From positions 72,310,984 to 72,374,983 of the forward strand of contig JAHLJT010003656.1 in the NCBI GenBank assembly GCA_031308135.1: 64,000 bases of DNA, read 5' to 3'. A program made the position numbers and the translations under genes. How positions within the stretch are numbered: position 1 is the stretch's first letter; every line of letters starts with the position of its first letter. The notes under the pieces were generated by a model. It made no database searches. It saw only the letters and a program-made list of their open reading frames with translations, and was not told where the DNA came from. This DNA comes from Acheta domesticus. Its lineage: Eukaryota > Arthropoda > Insecta > Orthoptera > Gryllidae. Of this stretch, positions 47,651 to 59,508 are shown piece by piece.

Positions 47651-50600
47651 GATGTCTCAGAATAAACTTTACAAATTTTTAGCCCATGTAGGGGGATCGG
47701 TAATAAATATGTGGTGGGAAATCTCATATAACAAAGTTACACATGTAACGTTGCGCGTGATTAGGAAGCCACTCGTCTTGCACTGGCGTTCGGCAGGTAT
47801 GCGAAATCTAACTGTTCCATAAAGTTCATTCGTACAACGCCAGTGCCGGATTATTTGCCTACCAATCAGGGCCAACATCACATGTGTGACCTCATTATAC
47901 AATTTTCGATGGCAAAAGATAATCATATTCGACCCTCCCTGGATGTCTAGTTCATGTATATAATGAGCAAGCGTGATTTTTGTAACTGAAACATGTTGGT
48001 GACTGCATTTACTTCCAGGCGGCAGAGAATATTATGAAAAAGTGGATCATACCGACATTAAATATTGTAAAATGCAACATTCATTTCCGTCCTTTCGGGT
48101 AATGGTTGAAGTTCACCATCTCCGACGGAAACTCTCGGTAACCTCGGAATAAATAACAGTGCAAGTGGTTTGCCAGACAAAATGTTTAACTCATCGAATC
48201 ATTTTTGCCATTTTCTGCGTACAAAATGAGCTGTTAATTTAAATGAATAAAACAAATTTTTATTACAGTTCTATTGATTGTCTGTCCTACGTTTTGATAA
48301 AAGGCTTCACTTATTATAGACAATCAGGTAATAATTGGGAATCAGTCACATCAAATAAATTTAAAACACGTAACCTTCGCTTATTTCACCATTCGGTCTT
48401 GAACTACAACGTTTCGGAGATCATTGCGTCTCCATCTTTATGTATATTTCTTCGGCTAAAGTTGAAATTAAGTACACTAGTATTTAAAACCATGAATAAA
48501 TGACTTCAATCAATGAAGGAAAAAACGTTGAAAGAGAAATCGTTCAAGGAGAAGACGTCAAACAATGAAGGAGAAGGTGAAAGGCGAAAACGTTGTGCAA
48601 GCAGAAAGCAATATGAATAGAAGCTTAACTTTCATAAGTATAATTCGTATTTATTGTCCAATATGGATATAAAACATAATATTTCATTGGAATAATTCGA
48701 GGATGATAGGATATTTGACCATCGTACAATCGACAACCAACTCCGGAGGGCAAACTATATGCTTTTTACTAAGTGGATGACTTTAACTATGTGATTATTG
48801 TACTGTGGTTCATATTGACGAGGATTTTGATTTATTCAATCCTAAAATTCGTGTGATGTGGTTCGGCGGACTTTGCGTTCGGTGGAGCCCACAAATATGT
48901 CACTGATTAACACCATTTTGGAGTATTAGAAACGATTAGTTGGAAAACGTTTCCGGAAAGATGTACGAGAAAGTTGTGTTAATATATTTAAAAAAATTCA
49001 AATTGTTTTCAAGTTTGACATCTGCTGTTATCTGTTATCAGTATCAAAGAGAGTCACAATACGTTGTAACATGCCTACAAAGATAAGTCAATGTACATTT
49101 GTGAGAATGCTCAAATTTGTGTTATTTTGACAAGGAAATGTTATGAATTTTACTCAATTTTTTTACGCAAGGTATGTATTCCTTTACATGGTTTGCTACC
49201 TTCACGGTCCCCCCTCACTCAGGGTTATGCCAAATTTTTTTATTCTTAATATCAACAGATTGCTTATGTAGGTTTCATTGCTCACATATACTTTATATCT
49301 TATTGATTACATGAACTAGCCGGTCTGTTCATTGAATTTGTCAGTAGCTTGAAACACCCCCCCCAAAACGATGGCAACGCGGTGTTGAAATTCTTTTGAT
49401 TTCTGCCTTCTAAACTGAAGGAGGATGTTGTAATTCTTTTATTTGGACATTGGTTTAGTTATAAATCTTTTACATGCTGTAAACACATGACATGGAATTC
49501 GGAAGGAAGTCCTCGAAGCAATTTATCGACCAAAACATCCGAGTTCCCATGGGTATGGAATGTAATTCACGACTGACAATCTGTAAAGTGGAAGAACTAC
49601 CTCTAAAATTTGAGATTGACTTTTCTTTCCCAATCCTAAATCCGCACATAAAATTTGAAATACTACTTTCAGGAAACATAAATTGTGTATAAGATCCATA
49701 GTTCTATAAAGAGCTCAGCAAAATATTGTAATAAAATCTTAAAATACACGATACCAAATTTTAGAACAAAAGTTACTTATAAATACAATATGAAAATATT
49801 AGTGAATTAAAATCCACCTTAAAATTGTTAACCTGCGGTAGAAAACGCGTTAAAAATAAAAAGTGAATAATTATCATTATATTTAGAAAACATAAGCCAT
49901 TATCTGATGCACAGTTTAAAAAGTGTGTTTTGATTAGGATATATTATGTTCAGATACAATCTTCTTGTAAAACATATAGTCTGATTTTATACCAAAAATC
50001 GTGTTTCATGCTTTTGCAATAAATTACTGACTCGTCTTTCGAGTAAGATACTTATACTGAGCTAAACTGGTTAGTTTAATATGTGTGCCTGGAATGGGTG
50101 GTTATTGGAACAGACAAGTCATATTACAACAAAATATTATGTGATGAAAAAACAACAAAATAATGTATTGTAATATTTCACTTTATATTTTTCTTGTCAA
50201 CAAATTTCTCTCCTGTCAAAAAATTCAGTACTTCTTTCTTGTCGACAAATCAATTTTATCACATAAATGCTGCCACATCAATTCTTATAATTAACGTTTG
50301 TAATAAATGCAATTCTAAGATAATTTTTATTATGGATGAGTTTATTGCATTTTAATTCACTTTGCTCAGAGAAAGAAACAATACGGTACTAGAGAAATGA
50401 AATCACTCGTATATTTTAGTTCTTGTAGACATTTTAGATATTTTAAGTGCTTGACGTAATAACGTATTTAAAATATTGCAATAAGAATGCCACGACCGAG
50501 CCTTATTATAATAGTTATTTATGATACACGTATTATAAGACATTACAATTCGAGGTTTGACCGTTAGGTTTGTTGTGATACATACACCAACCGAGTGTTG

Positions 50601-51616
50601 TAATAAGGAGTTACGATACGAATATATTACAACTCTTCGTAAACAGTCCAATTAACAAAAATTGTGGTATAAATTGGGCTATTTTTCCGGAGAAAGATGA
50701 CATACTGATATTGATAGCAGTTAAAAGGAGGCTATGGTTCAGTTGTAATATTACTTAGATTACGAAACTTATTTTTGTAATTACCAGGGGATATCGTAAG
50801 AAATCTTATTACAACGATGATTTCAGTTTCGTAAAGTTCAACATCAAACAATTAAAGTGTACAAATAAACATACCGTATCGTTTGCCGAACCCTCTTCTG
50901 TAAAAGATTTCTTTGGAGATTCTTAAAGATTCATTACCCTGAGGGTATATTCTCTGGCATGTACTCCCGTGGTGCCTTCCATGCGCCTGTCTTCCGGAAA
51001 CCACACTTTCCTTAGGCGGACGTCGTCGTCAAACGACCTCATCAATTTTCTACTACCTCCCCTGCCCAGCGACCGGCTACATCCTCTCCGGAGTCCTCGA
51101 ACACCACCATCAAATCCGAGATCTCTCCTTATACGACGCCATCACTAACTTGTCTATCCAGCACCCCCCCTCTCGCACTTTCGTGAGAAGTGGACAAAAA
51201 AGCGACGTGACGGCCTCAGAGGCAGAACTTTGCCCCCGCGCCGTTATTTACTGCGTCGAAGTCTTTCGACTTCCACGTGTCGACATCTTTTACTAAGGAC
51301 TAAAACGCTCTCGTTGCTTCTTCTTTGTGGAGGCCCTCTCGAGAAATCGGAGATGAAAACATCAATGGATCTTTTGAACATTTGACATTCGGGTTCCCGG
51401 AACTTGGCGACGCGACCGTGATAGGAAAACGTCGGCACTTGGAAGTGGCTCATCGCAGTGTTTTCCCTGGCTTTTATCGATCTTCTGGAGGCTTTGTTTG
51501 GATGTTGGAAGATGCAAACAGATTAAAATAATAAGTCTGCCTGATGGATATAGTAGAAAATTTAATTTTTTTAGCTACCTTGTGCCAAGATTATTGTGAA
51601 GGATAATGATTATCAC
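47651..51616. other. AT-rich DNA, no gene seen
   Basis: A less AT-rich patch at 50940-51530 contains short frames but nothing recognisable. Confidence 0.55.
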
Positions 51617-51651
51617 AATAATAATAATAATAATAATATTAATAATAATAT
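51617..51651. repeat. (AAT)n microsatellite, 5' side of SINE
   Basis: AAT repeats with one ATT interruption, immediately upstream of the SINE at 51655. The SINE tail is also (AAT)n, so target duplication and tail cannot be told apart. Confidence 0.9.
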
Positions 51652-51654
51652 CAT

Positions 51655-51868
51655 CGAGCAAAGAGTGGCTCAGTGCGTAGCGCGCTGGATTCGCAATCGG
51701 GAGGTCCGGGTTTGGACCCCGGACCGGCCATCCTGACCGGGGTTTTTCATGGTTTCCTTGGTCATAAGATGAATGCTGGGATGGTAAAAAAATCCCGCGA
51801 ACACCTCGCACTGCCCCCCCCCTTCCCTCGTCCACTCAGCCCTCATCCTCACCTTATCACTTCAATTC

Positions 51869-51869
<1 letters not shown>
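51655..51869 (+). mobile_element. tRNA-derived SINE, fifth family
   Basis: The head has TGGCTCAGTGCGTAGCGCG and GGTTTGGACCC (B box with one change). The body GGCCATCCTGACCGGGG ... AATGCTGGGATGG resembles the 3' domain of SINEs I remember from orthopteroid insects. Tail (AAT)n. A related body lies at 54255-54340 behind a LINE fragment. Confidence 0.85.
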
Positions 51870-51913
<44 letters not shown>

Positions 51914-51937
51914 TGATGATGATGATAATGATAATAA
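51870..51937. repeat. (AAT)n(GAT)n SINE tail
   Basis: Trinucleotide tail of the SINE at 51655-51869, passing from AAT to GAT and back. Confidence 0.93.
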
Positions 51938-53944
51938 TGTAAAACGATCCTCAATTGATGACAAAGTGACGAATCATTATCTATGTGATAATTTACTATG
52001 GAATAAATTTTAAATTTAAACAAATTGTATTATTTTATTTGGCTTTAAATTCATATTTAAATTTAAATAAAATTAGACAATATACGCTATTATCTTTACA
52101 CTTTATTATGTTTGCATGTTTGCTATCATGTCTGGAATTCAGCTCGTAAAATTATTTGTGCGTTACCTGTATTTGAAATAACCGAAAGCAATAGACGGGG
52201 AGTGCTAGTAGAGTATTGGGTATTTATAGAATGCACTTTAATTGGCCAGTGGTGAAATTCAGCAGTTTCAGGAACTGAAGCCCATTTTGATTAATATCTT
52301 AGATCTAGCTACATTTTTAAGCATCGCGATAAAATGGTGAAATGAAAAGTGAAAATACGTCAATAATTCAGCAAGTACCATATGAGGTTATAGCAGTGAA
52401 AAATAATATTTGCAAGCATTAATGTATTTTCTGTGCCAAAGGTTTTGATTATATCAGTAGTTGTTGAAGATTTTATGATTATGTTGACAGGTTGAATAAT
52501 TATAAAATGAGAAATGGGGAATCCTCCGGGATACTTGTGAACTGGTATTTTCTCCGAATATTCCAAATGACGTGACCTGAATGGAAGTGGAAAACTAATA
52601 GTGCGAGTTGCCACTGGAAAAAGGAGTAGACATAGACACATGAACACGTTGTTTATGAGATACACCACTCTATAAATTTCTTATGAGACACCTCAATGCC
52701 CGAGAGCTTCGAACTGTCAATATTCCACTTAACAGGAGCGGTCAATACAAACAAAAAATTTTGCATATGCCTGATTCTTCGTGGTTAGCGAAAGGTATCA
52801 GAATATTACTAGTTCATTGTTTGAACAAAATAACACAAGAAGGTCAGATAATGTAATTGAGAAATCAAATGATCTAGAACAAACTTTTTAATAATTTTCA
52901 ACGTGCGGAAACATTAGGCATAAAATTTAAAATGTCTCAGCACGCTCGTAATGATCTCGTACATTATTCAAAAATAAACATAGTACCTATTATTAAAAAT
53001 AATATTTGATGTAATAATATTAAATGTCATGAATGTAATTTAATGTAAAATATCCATGAAAGTAAAAATAAAAGAATATATTTTACTTCCTCGCCCTTAC
53101 GAAGGTACTTCGTCAGAAGAGAAAGTTATTTAATCGTGCGCCGGAAAACGGCGAATATTTGGCAGAAAAAACTCTTATTTATTTTATAATTTGTTCTTTA
53201 TACAGATGAGTAAAACGTCAGAATTATTTTTCTACAATTATACAAAAAGGGCAGACTGCACATTGCATTCCGGATGTGAAGTTGGTCATTTTTAACTCTT
53301 AAAAATGTGCTTGACAAGACCACTATTTTATCGTGGAAAAAAGTTCAAGGAAAACAATTTTTCACGGTTGAGATAGGGGCGGGGAGCAAACTCATAAAAA
53401 ATGGATCAAATCAAAACTGCTATTTAATTCAAGTTATGACGCAGAATACATTTTCATACAAGTTTATATCGTTATAATAAGATTTAATGGTTTAATAAAT
53501 GACTTATGTTATAATTAGCTACATAAACGGGGTAATGATGCTGAACGAGACGCCGAATTTAAACCGTAGATTTCATTTGGAGATAAACTTATTGTGATAT
53601 AAGAAATTGTAGATATTTGAACACTTCACCAACTTGTGGGGAATATTACTATTATCTTCGATATTCATAATAATATTATTTGAAGGTAAGTTCATTTCTC
53701 AAGTAAATATAAGGAGAATATTACGTATTCTTAATTAGATTTTTTCTGTCATGCCCCTGCGCAATGTACTTCTATTCCCCGAGACATCAAATGGCTTACT
53801 GACGTGATTCTTGTAAGTCTCTCTTTATTAATCTAGGAATTTTACCATTACCTTGTCTCCTGATTAACGACTCAGTAGTTTTTGTCAAAAATGACTTACT
53901 TAAGGGCGGGAATATATTTTTAGCAAACGCCGATGTCTATAAGT
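51938..53944. other. AT-rich DNA before LINE fragment
   Basis: No reverse-transcriptase domain was seen here, so the LINE is 5' truncated. Confidence 0.5.
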
Positions 53945-54188
53945 ATAACACACGAGTAGTAATCATGTTCACCTGGTGGCAGTATCAACAGCTCACTACA
54001 AAAAATTCACATACAATTCATGTACATTACTCTACAACACTTTGCCAGATGACATTAAACGATTAAATTCGATAGAAAAGTTTAAGTCCCAAGTAAAATC
54101 TTTTCTGCTTCATGACTGTTTCTATACAATTCGAGACTATATCGAGCATCAAAAGGAAAGTAACATTAATTTTAACAATGATAGTTAA
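53945..54188 (+). pseudogene. LINE reverse-transcriptase ORF, 3' end fragment
   Basis: The last 70 or so codons of a non-LTR retrotransposon ORF2. The frame HYKKFTYNSCTLLYNTLP, then DDIKRLNSIEKFKSQVKSFL with a final HDCFY, is the conserved carboxyl end of jockey/CR1-type elements, where the family pattern is a YNTR motif, then LYN-LP, then F-LK--LL. YKYNTR lies upstream in another frame, and one missing base between 53953 and 53958 explains the shift, so this copy is dead. The stop is at 54186-54188. No upstream polymerase domain is left. Confidence 0.75.
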
Positions 54189-54239
54189 TGTAGTTATTTA
54201 TCATTTGGACTGTATAATTCTAAAGAACCTGTAACAAGT

Positions 54240-54345
54240 ATTGTACCACAGTTTCTGGGTTGATGGCCCCCATCTCGATCAGGTTTTTTGTCCAGTTTCC
54301 CTGATCCTTTGAGCAAATGCTGAGATGGTTCCTTGTTTTGCTTCT
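54240..54345 (+). mobile_element. LINE 3' UTR or SINE body fragment
   Basis: GGCCCCCATCTCGATCAGG ... GAGCAAATGCTGAGATGGTTCC follows the LINE fragment and resembles the body of the SINE at 51655. It may be the LINE's 3' UTR or a separate headless SINE. Confidence 0.6.
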
Positions 54346-56139
54346 GGACATAAATGTAACTTCATTCTTTGTGCACGTCTTCTGAATTTCATTGGGAAAT
54401 ATAGTTATTCCATATTATCGCGGAAAAAAGTATTATTCTTTCATGAAGAACATGATGAGGGTTAAGGGCAGAAATTTATAGCTAATTTACTTTTGAAAAT
54501 ATATTTTATTATATAGGAGTGAATATTTTGTCAACAAAACTTGAAAAAAACCGCTCTTTTTCTGTATTCAAAATTCGACTAGAATATGGTTTAGGATAGA
54601 GATCACTGAATTATGAAAACGTGCACAAATTTCACTTCTCCCCATAGCTCGTCACACACAGTTTTTAACTGTTTTTTACGTAAATAAATAAATAAATAAA
54701 TGAAAAGAGCTATACATATCTCCATTTACAAAACAGTTTACTATGTAATAATTTATATACAGTTGTAGAAGTGATGATCATATTGCGACGAGGTTGTGTA
54801 TTTCGTTGTATCAATTGATTTTATGACGCCCACTTTGCGCACTAAATATGGATGTAACTATTTATGAATTAAAATTTAAAGATACAATATATTTTTTAAT
54901 TTTTCTCGCGGAACACGGATTATTTGCGGCACAAAAAATGAGAAACCCTGATGCAAGGGGCCAAAGAATGGTACCAATACAACCGCATCATTATCGATAA
55001 ATCTGGTTCTATTTTCTGTAGATGCGCAGATTTTGTGTTCTCCATACTCGGAGTATGGGCAGCTCGATTTTCTTCCTGAAAATAGGTGTTCTTGAGTTAC
55101 ACAATGCTTTACTATTTCCAATTTCTTCGCGAGGAGAAGCCTCTTCGAAAATATCAGCCTGAATTTGAAAGGTGGTGGAGAAGTAGATTGGGCCAGGTTT
55201 GAGGAATTTACGTAGTCTCGAAAGTAGTAACCGGTAGTATAGTAAGTTCCTGCAAGGGCAGTTTTACATTTTGCACATACCTTCACAAGTCTTTGTTGTC
55301 AGAGCCTTGCACTATGGCAGTTATTTTTTTCACAGATGTCTCTTTCCCTTTCGTTGTAAGAGACTAGGTTAATATACGACTACAGCACCCAGAGAGTTCT
55401 TCTTTATTCCAGGAGAGTGTTATGACTACTTTAGGCACGTGCTTCCCATGAAAACGCCCCGGCCCAGGTGAGAAATGAGGGCTCGACGTCGCGTCTGGAA
55501 CTCGGGCTGCTGGACGCGCTGTTTCTTTTATAATTTGGTCTTTTGTACGCTACGTTACTATATTTCTGAGAAGAAACCCTTTTTTTCTGGGAGTAAGGTC
55601 TATTTGAGAACAGAAAAGCGTTTCATTAGAAATAATATTTTTATACGTATTATATCTTCTGTTATTTGTATTGTAAGAAGTCAGAAATGTTCACACCAAG
55701 AAAAATATGGAGATTTCTGGGCGGGATTACCAGTAAGTTGTGTGAAGTTAGAATAACTGGAGCGGTATATAAACTGAGGCACATTATGTAACATGCCAAT
55801 GAATGTTGAAATTCAATGCATGTTTTAATATTTCATTACTTTTAATAGTATTCGATTCTGTCATGCCACTAAAACAATACACCTTGTGTCTGTTCTAATA
55901 AAAACTAGTGGTGCATAAAACAGCACTTACTTTCACGCATTATTTCTAACTTTGGCGATTTTTGTAAATTACGAGTTCAACCAAAAGGAGATCTACGCCA
56001 TTCTTTTAAGCATCCTTTGTTCTATCTGTGGAAAAAATGAAGAAAAATTTTCGAGCAATTTTTGAGAAAATGATTTTTTTAGAAATTGCATTAATTTAAA
56101 AAAAATAAATTACGCGAAAAATATTAGTTTTCTAAAAAA
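54346..56139. other. AT-rich DNA, no gene seen
   Basis: The minus frame 54876-55286 (136 codons) has no known domain. The end near 55950-56139 may be a further foldback fragment. Confidence 0.5.
54681..54701. repeat. (AAAT)n microsatellite
   Basis: Five AAAT tetramers, about 490 bp past the stop codon of a LINE fragment. It may be the element's tail, but this is unproven. Confidence 0.85.
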
Positions 56140-56800
56140 ATGAACATGACTTTTTTCTTTCCCGTACACATACGTTTATACGGAGTAATATACATAGTAT
56201 AGTTACGTAATGCTGCGGAAAATTGATTTCGAGATTTCAACGGAAATACAGGTTTTGGGGTCTCCTGATGCAGAAAAAATATTTTTTTAACCGTCCGTCT
56301 GTCTTTCTGTCCATGTGCACGACTAGAGCCTAAACAATACGATTTTTTCGAAAATGGATGTACCCTGGCCAATCTGACTCGACACGAGGCGCCGGGATTT
56401 TCATTAACTTTCTTAAAATTTGGGGGTACTTTACTTAAAGCTTTTAAGACCTTTTCAAACTTCTCACAAAACTGGCTCCAAATTGTTTCTTTAAATTTCT
56501 TGTAAGAATAGAGTAAAATACACTTATAAAAGTGGCATAGGTCCGATTTCCATGGTTAACTGTTTGATAATTGGAAACCTTTAATTTTTTTCGGCGTCTT
56601 CCTACATCTACAAAATTGAAGATAAAAGATTTTTCTTTCAAATGAAATTGGTTGTTCCTAATTATTTCCTTCATTAAGATCGTGTACATTTTTTGAAACT
56701 TTGGTAGTTTTCGGGCAATATTGCGTGCGATATGTACAACATTAAAAAGAACAAAAACAAGGTGTTCTCAAAACGGCTCCATATTTTTTCACGAGAAAAT
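56140..56800 (+). mobile_element. Foldback-family arm, copy 2 (outer half)
   Basis: Begins TTTCTTTCCCGTACACATACG. It has CCGTCCGTCTGTC (56289 on), TGGGGGTACTTTACTTAAAG and AAAGTGGCATAGGTCCGATT, and stops near AAAACGGCTCCATA. Same orientation as copy 1. Its complement has an 81-codon frame (56444-56689) aligned with a frame in the right arm of the large palindrome. Confidence 0.83.
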
Positions 56801-56854
56801 ACCGGTATTTCAGTAGAATCGTCCAAGTATTCGGGGGGAAAGTCATTGTGATTT

Positions 56855-57230
56855 TTACCGATGAAATGGCTCAGAGGAATAACTGTTGACGCTGAAGCAA
56901 TTCTGAGCGGGAGGTCCTAGGGTTCGAGTCTCGGTGGTGGCCGAATTTCGACATCAGTCATATTCTAGCTAGGTCGAGTTCTGCCGTTGGCTGGGAGAGA
57001 ATTTAGTGTTCGGGTTTCCTGTGAACAGTAGTTTTGTATGGTTTGTCCGATCACTACCAGACGAATACTGGAGTAGTACTTAAAGAAACGGAGCATTGAT
57101 AGCGCATTATCTTTTGTTCCTCATCCTTTCGCCTAAGTACACGCTCTTTCATGCACTACACTATTAGAAATCTCAGGAAACCAGAGCCTGGTGTTTGTTC
57201 CCATTGATGATTGATTATTTATTATTATTC
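56855..57230 (+). mobile_element. Composite SINE, plus strand, 3' shortened
   Basis: The head has GAAATGGCTCAGAGGAATAAC and B box GGGTTCGAGTCTC. The body has CTAGGTCGAGTTCTGCCG and TTGTCCGATCACTACCAGACG. The conserved GGTCGGCGCC region is missing. The tail is TTGATGATTGATTATTTATT. Confidence 0.82.
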
Positions 57231-57645
57231 CGGGCGCGTCAACTGCTAAGGGCATTTGTTTCGTAAGTGTAGTGTATGCGTTTTCCTTGAGAGGTGGCAG
57301 TTATTGTCCCCGCTGGATGGTGAAATCTGGCGCAGACCTACCGTCAATTAACGGGGCTTCCCCAAACCTGATATCTCGCACCAGCGGGACACTGCCCCAT
57401 CCGGGACAAGCTCTAAGCTCTCGACTGGTCTCGCGGCATGTGTGATAGTGAAGTGCATGCAATTAAGTGTCAGAGAGAGTAAGAGATGAGGATAGGACAA
57501 AGAAGAGGAAGGAAAGATCGTGCGCTGTCCATGGCCCGACAGGTAAGGTACTGCTTCGCCATTCGCCTGATGTTGATCGGAGAAACTACGGAAAACTACG
57601 ATCAGAACAGCCGGCCGCTAGAATTCTCCTCCTGACAGCGGTTTG
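57231..57645 (-). mobile_element. Composite SINE, minus strand, head missing
   Basis: It begins GGGCGCGTCAACTGCTAAGG, has CCCGCTGGATGGTGAAATC, CACTGCCCCATCCGGGACAA and TGATGTTGATCGGAGAAACT, and ends at GAATTCTCCTCCTGACAGCG. It sits tail-to-tail with the plus-strand copy before it. Confidence 0.82.
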
Positions 57646-57789
57646 CTTCGAATCAGAATGTACTATTTGAGGGAAGGAATGCCTCTGAAGCCGACATTTA
57701 GTTCGACGTCGCATTCTATTAGTCGGAGAGGAACACCAGCTCCTTCTGATTCATGGATTGACTTATTGATGTTTCCAACACATTCCCAG

Positions 57790-58076
57790 TTCATTAGTCC
57801 CGTTTTTGTAGTGCATGTTTTATCCCGGGAGGTGGCAGTGCTACTCAGACGTTGGACCGTGAGATACGGCGCTGACCTACATTTCGGCTTGCGGGATTTT
57901 CCTCCTCCAAGAATCTCCCCCTGCGTAGCACCGCCCCAGCCAGAATTAACTAAGTTCTCGACTGGTCCCCTGACAAGTGTGGTAGAGTAGTGCATGTAGC
58001 AAATGTGTGTTAGCAAGGAGAGAGATAGGACAAAGAAAAGGGAGGAAAGATCGCGTGCGGTCCATGGTGCGCAATA
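57790..58076 (-). mobile_element. Composite SINE, 3' half, minus strand
   Basis: Contains CATTAGTCCCGTTTTTGTAG, GACCTACATTTCGGCTTGCG, GCACCGCCCCAGCCAG, GGTAGAGTAGTGCATG and GAAAGATCGCGTGCGGTCC. It is cut at 58076, where a hAT-like MITE with its target duplication follows. Confidence 0.8.
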
Positions 58077-58084
58077 GTATATAG

Positions 58085-58318
58085 CAGTGTTGTCAAGGTC
58101 TATGCCACGAGTGGGAGTCCGTGACATGAGTGCCACGACGAAATCGCCCCTCCAAGCAGTTCTAATCCTCGCCACCAGAGACAACGCCATCCCTATTGTG
58201 AAACGGCGGTGTTACTAATAGTTTTCCCTTCCGACGCTAGTTGCGCAGAGAAGCTCGTGGCATGCTATGATGTCACGACGCTTCCCACTGCCACCAGTAG
58301 AAGGCCTTGACACCACTG
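58085..58318. mobile_element. hAT-like MITE, 234 bp, 8-bp TSD
   Basis: Ends CAGTGTTGTCAAGGTC and, inverted, CAGTGGTGTCAAGGCC, with imperfect inverted similarity continuing about 55 bp. Flanked by the perfect 8-bp duplication GTATATAG (58077-58084, 58319-58326). No coding capacity. It is a different family from the one at 43112. Confidence 0.9.
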
Positions 58319-58326
58319 GTATATAG

Positions 58327-59455
58327 AAACTCATAATAGTATATCAATTTTTAAGTGCACTGAAGCATTGCAAGTAGTTTTTGCCACAATTGGTATTGGG
58401 ACCTTTCATGACCTGCCGCCTACCGAAGAGCGGGAAAGGTCGCCCGCCGCCGCCGTCGGTCCTGCTGCCGTTGCTCTTACACCGCTCCGCCGTTATCATC
58501 GTATCTGTCGGCAGGGTATCGCATTTCCTCGGAGGGCATGTAGGGCGACAAGAACGGGGGTTAACATGGATTTAGAATGACGAGAAAGACAAACACATGC
58601 ATGAATAATCCAAATACAACTATTGCGAAATGGGCCCCTAAAAATGTTTTCTTGATACAAAATAAATAAATATATGCATAAATTTCGCCTTTGCATTTTA
58701 GAAACAAAGTATTTACAATAATGGTCTAATAAAAAATACGGAGTGTAACTTAGAATGTCATGAAGCGCACCGAATGTAAGTTTCTTTTTCAGTTTTTATA
58801 AAATTAGCAATAGTTTACGATATCCTTACAACTGACTTCGTTATAATAATAAAGAACGCTTGTCCTTGCGCCCTTCAAATTAAAAACACACCAACGGATG
58901 TGGCCTTTGCCATCAGTTGTGAATGGACGAACGCACGATGGACGATGCGCCGGCCTTTGCGTAATGTTCCTGGCCCTGCCGATGCATTCTTGGAATCAGT
59001 TGCCACTTTAGCTGCGAGGGCTGCGCCGTTGCATAGACAGTTTCCGGAGGTCAGCGATTCGACCCACGGGCGTCTACGGTTCGGCCCAATACTTGGGTTT
59101 CGCTCAGACAGGATAACCATTCGACACATTCCAGGCTATCAAATTATTAGAGAGTTTGTGCCACCTCAAAAGTTAAAGCAATATCGACCTTCTGCTCATG
59201 TGCAATTCACGTTTCGCATCATTTTAGTGCATGTGCGCATGCGCAGAAGATAGTGCTCTTCACTAGGGTTGGCACAAACTCTCTATTTTCGCAGTGTGGA
59301 GGATTGGAATTTGAGCGAAGAATATTTGACCGTTGGCCTCAGCAAATTTTCTGCCGAGTGTTCGTATGCATTTAGGAGGAGGAGGGAGAGAGAGAAAGGA
59401 AGAGAGAGGGTGGCGCGTGAATGGACGCGCGCGCGCTTGTGCTGGCGGGCGTGCA

Positions 59456-59458
<3 letters not shown>
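58327..59458. other. Mixed-composition DNA
   Basis: The plus frame 58900-59253 (117 codons) lies in a less AT-rich patch but shows no recognised domain. A GA-rich tract leads into (TA)n. Confidence 0.5.

Positions 59459-59506
<48 letters not shown>
59459..59506. repeat. (TA)n microsatellite
   Basis: About 24 perfect TA dinucleotides, following a GA-rich and GC-alternating stretch (GCGCGCGC). Confidence 0.98.

Positions 59507-59508
<2 letters not shown>

Noticed and set aside
58900..59253. 117-codon plus frame as a gene
   Set aside because: No recognisable domain or splice support, and decayed transposons surround it.
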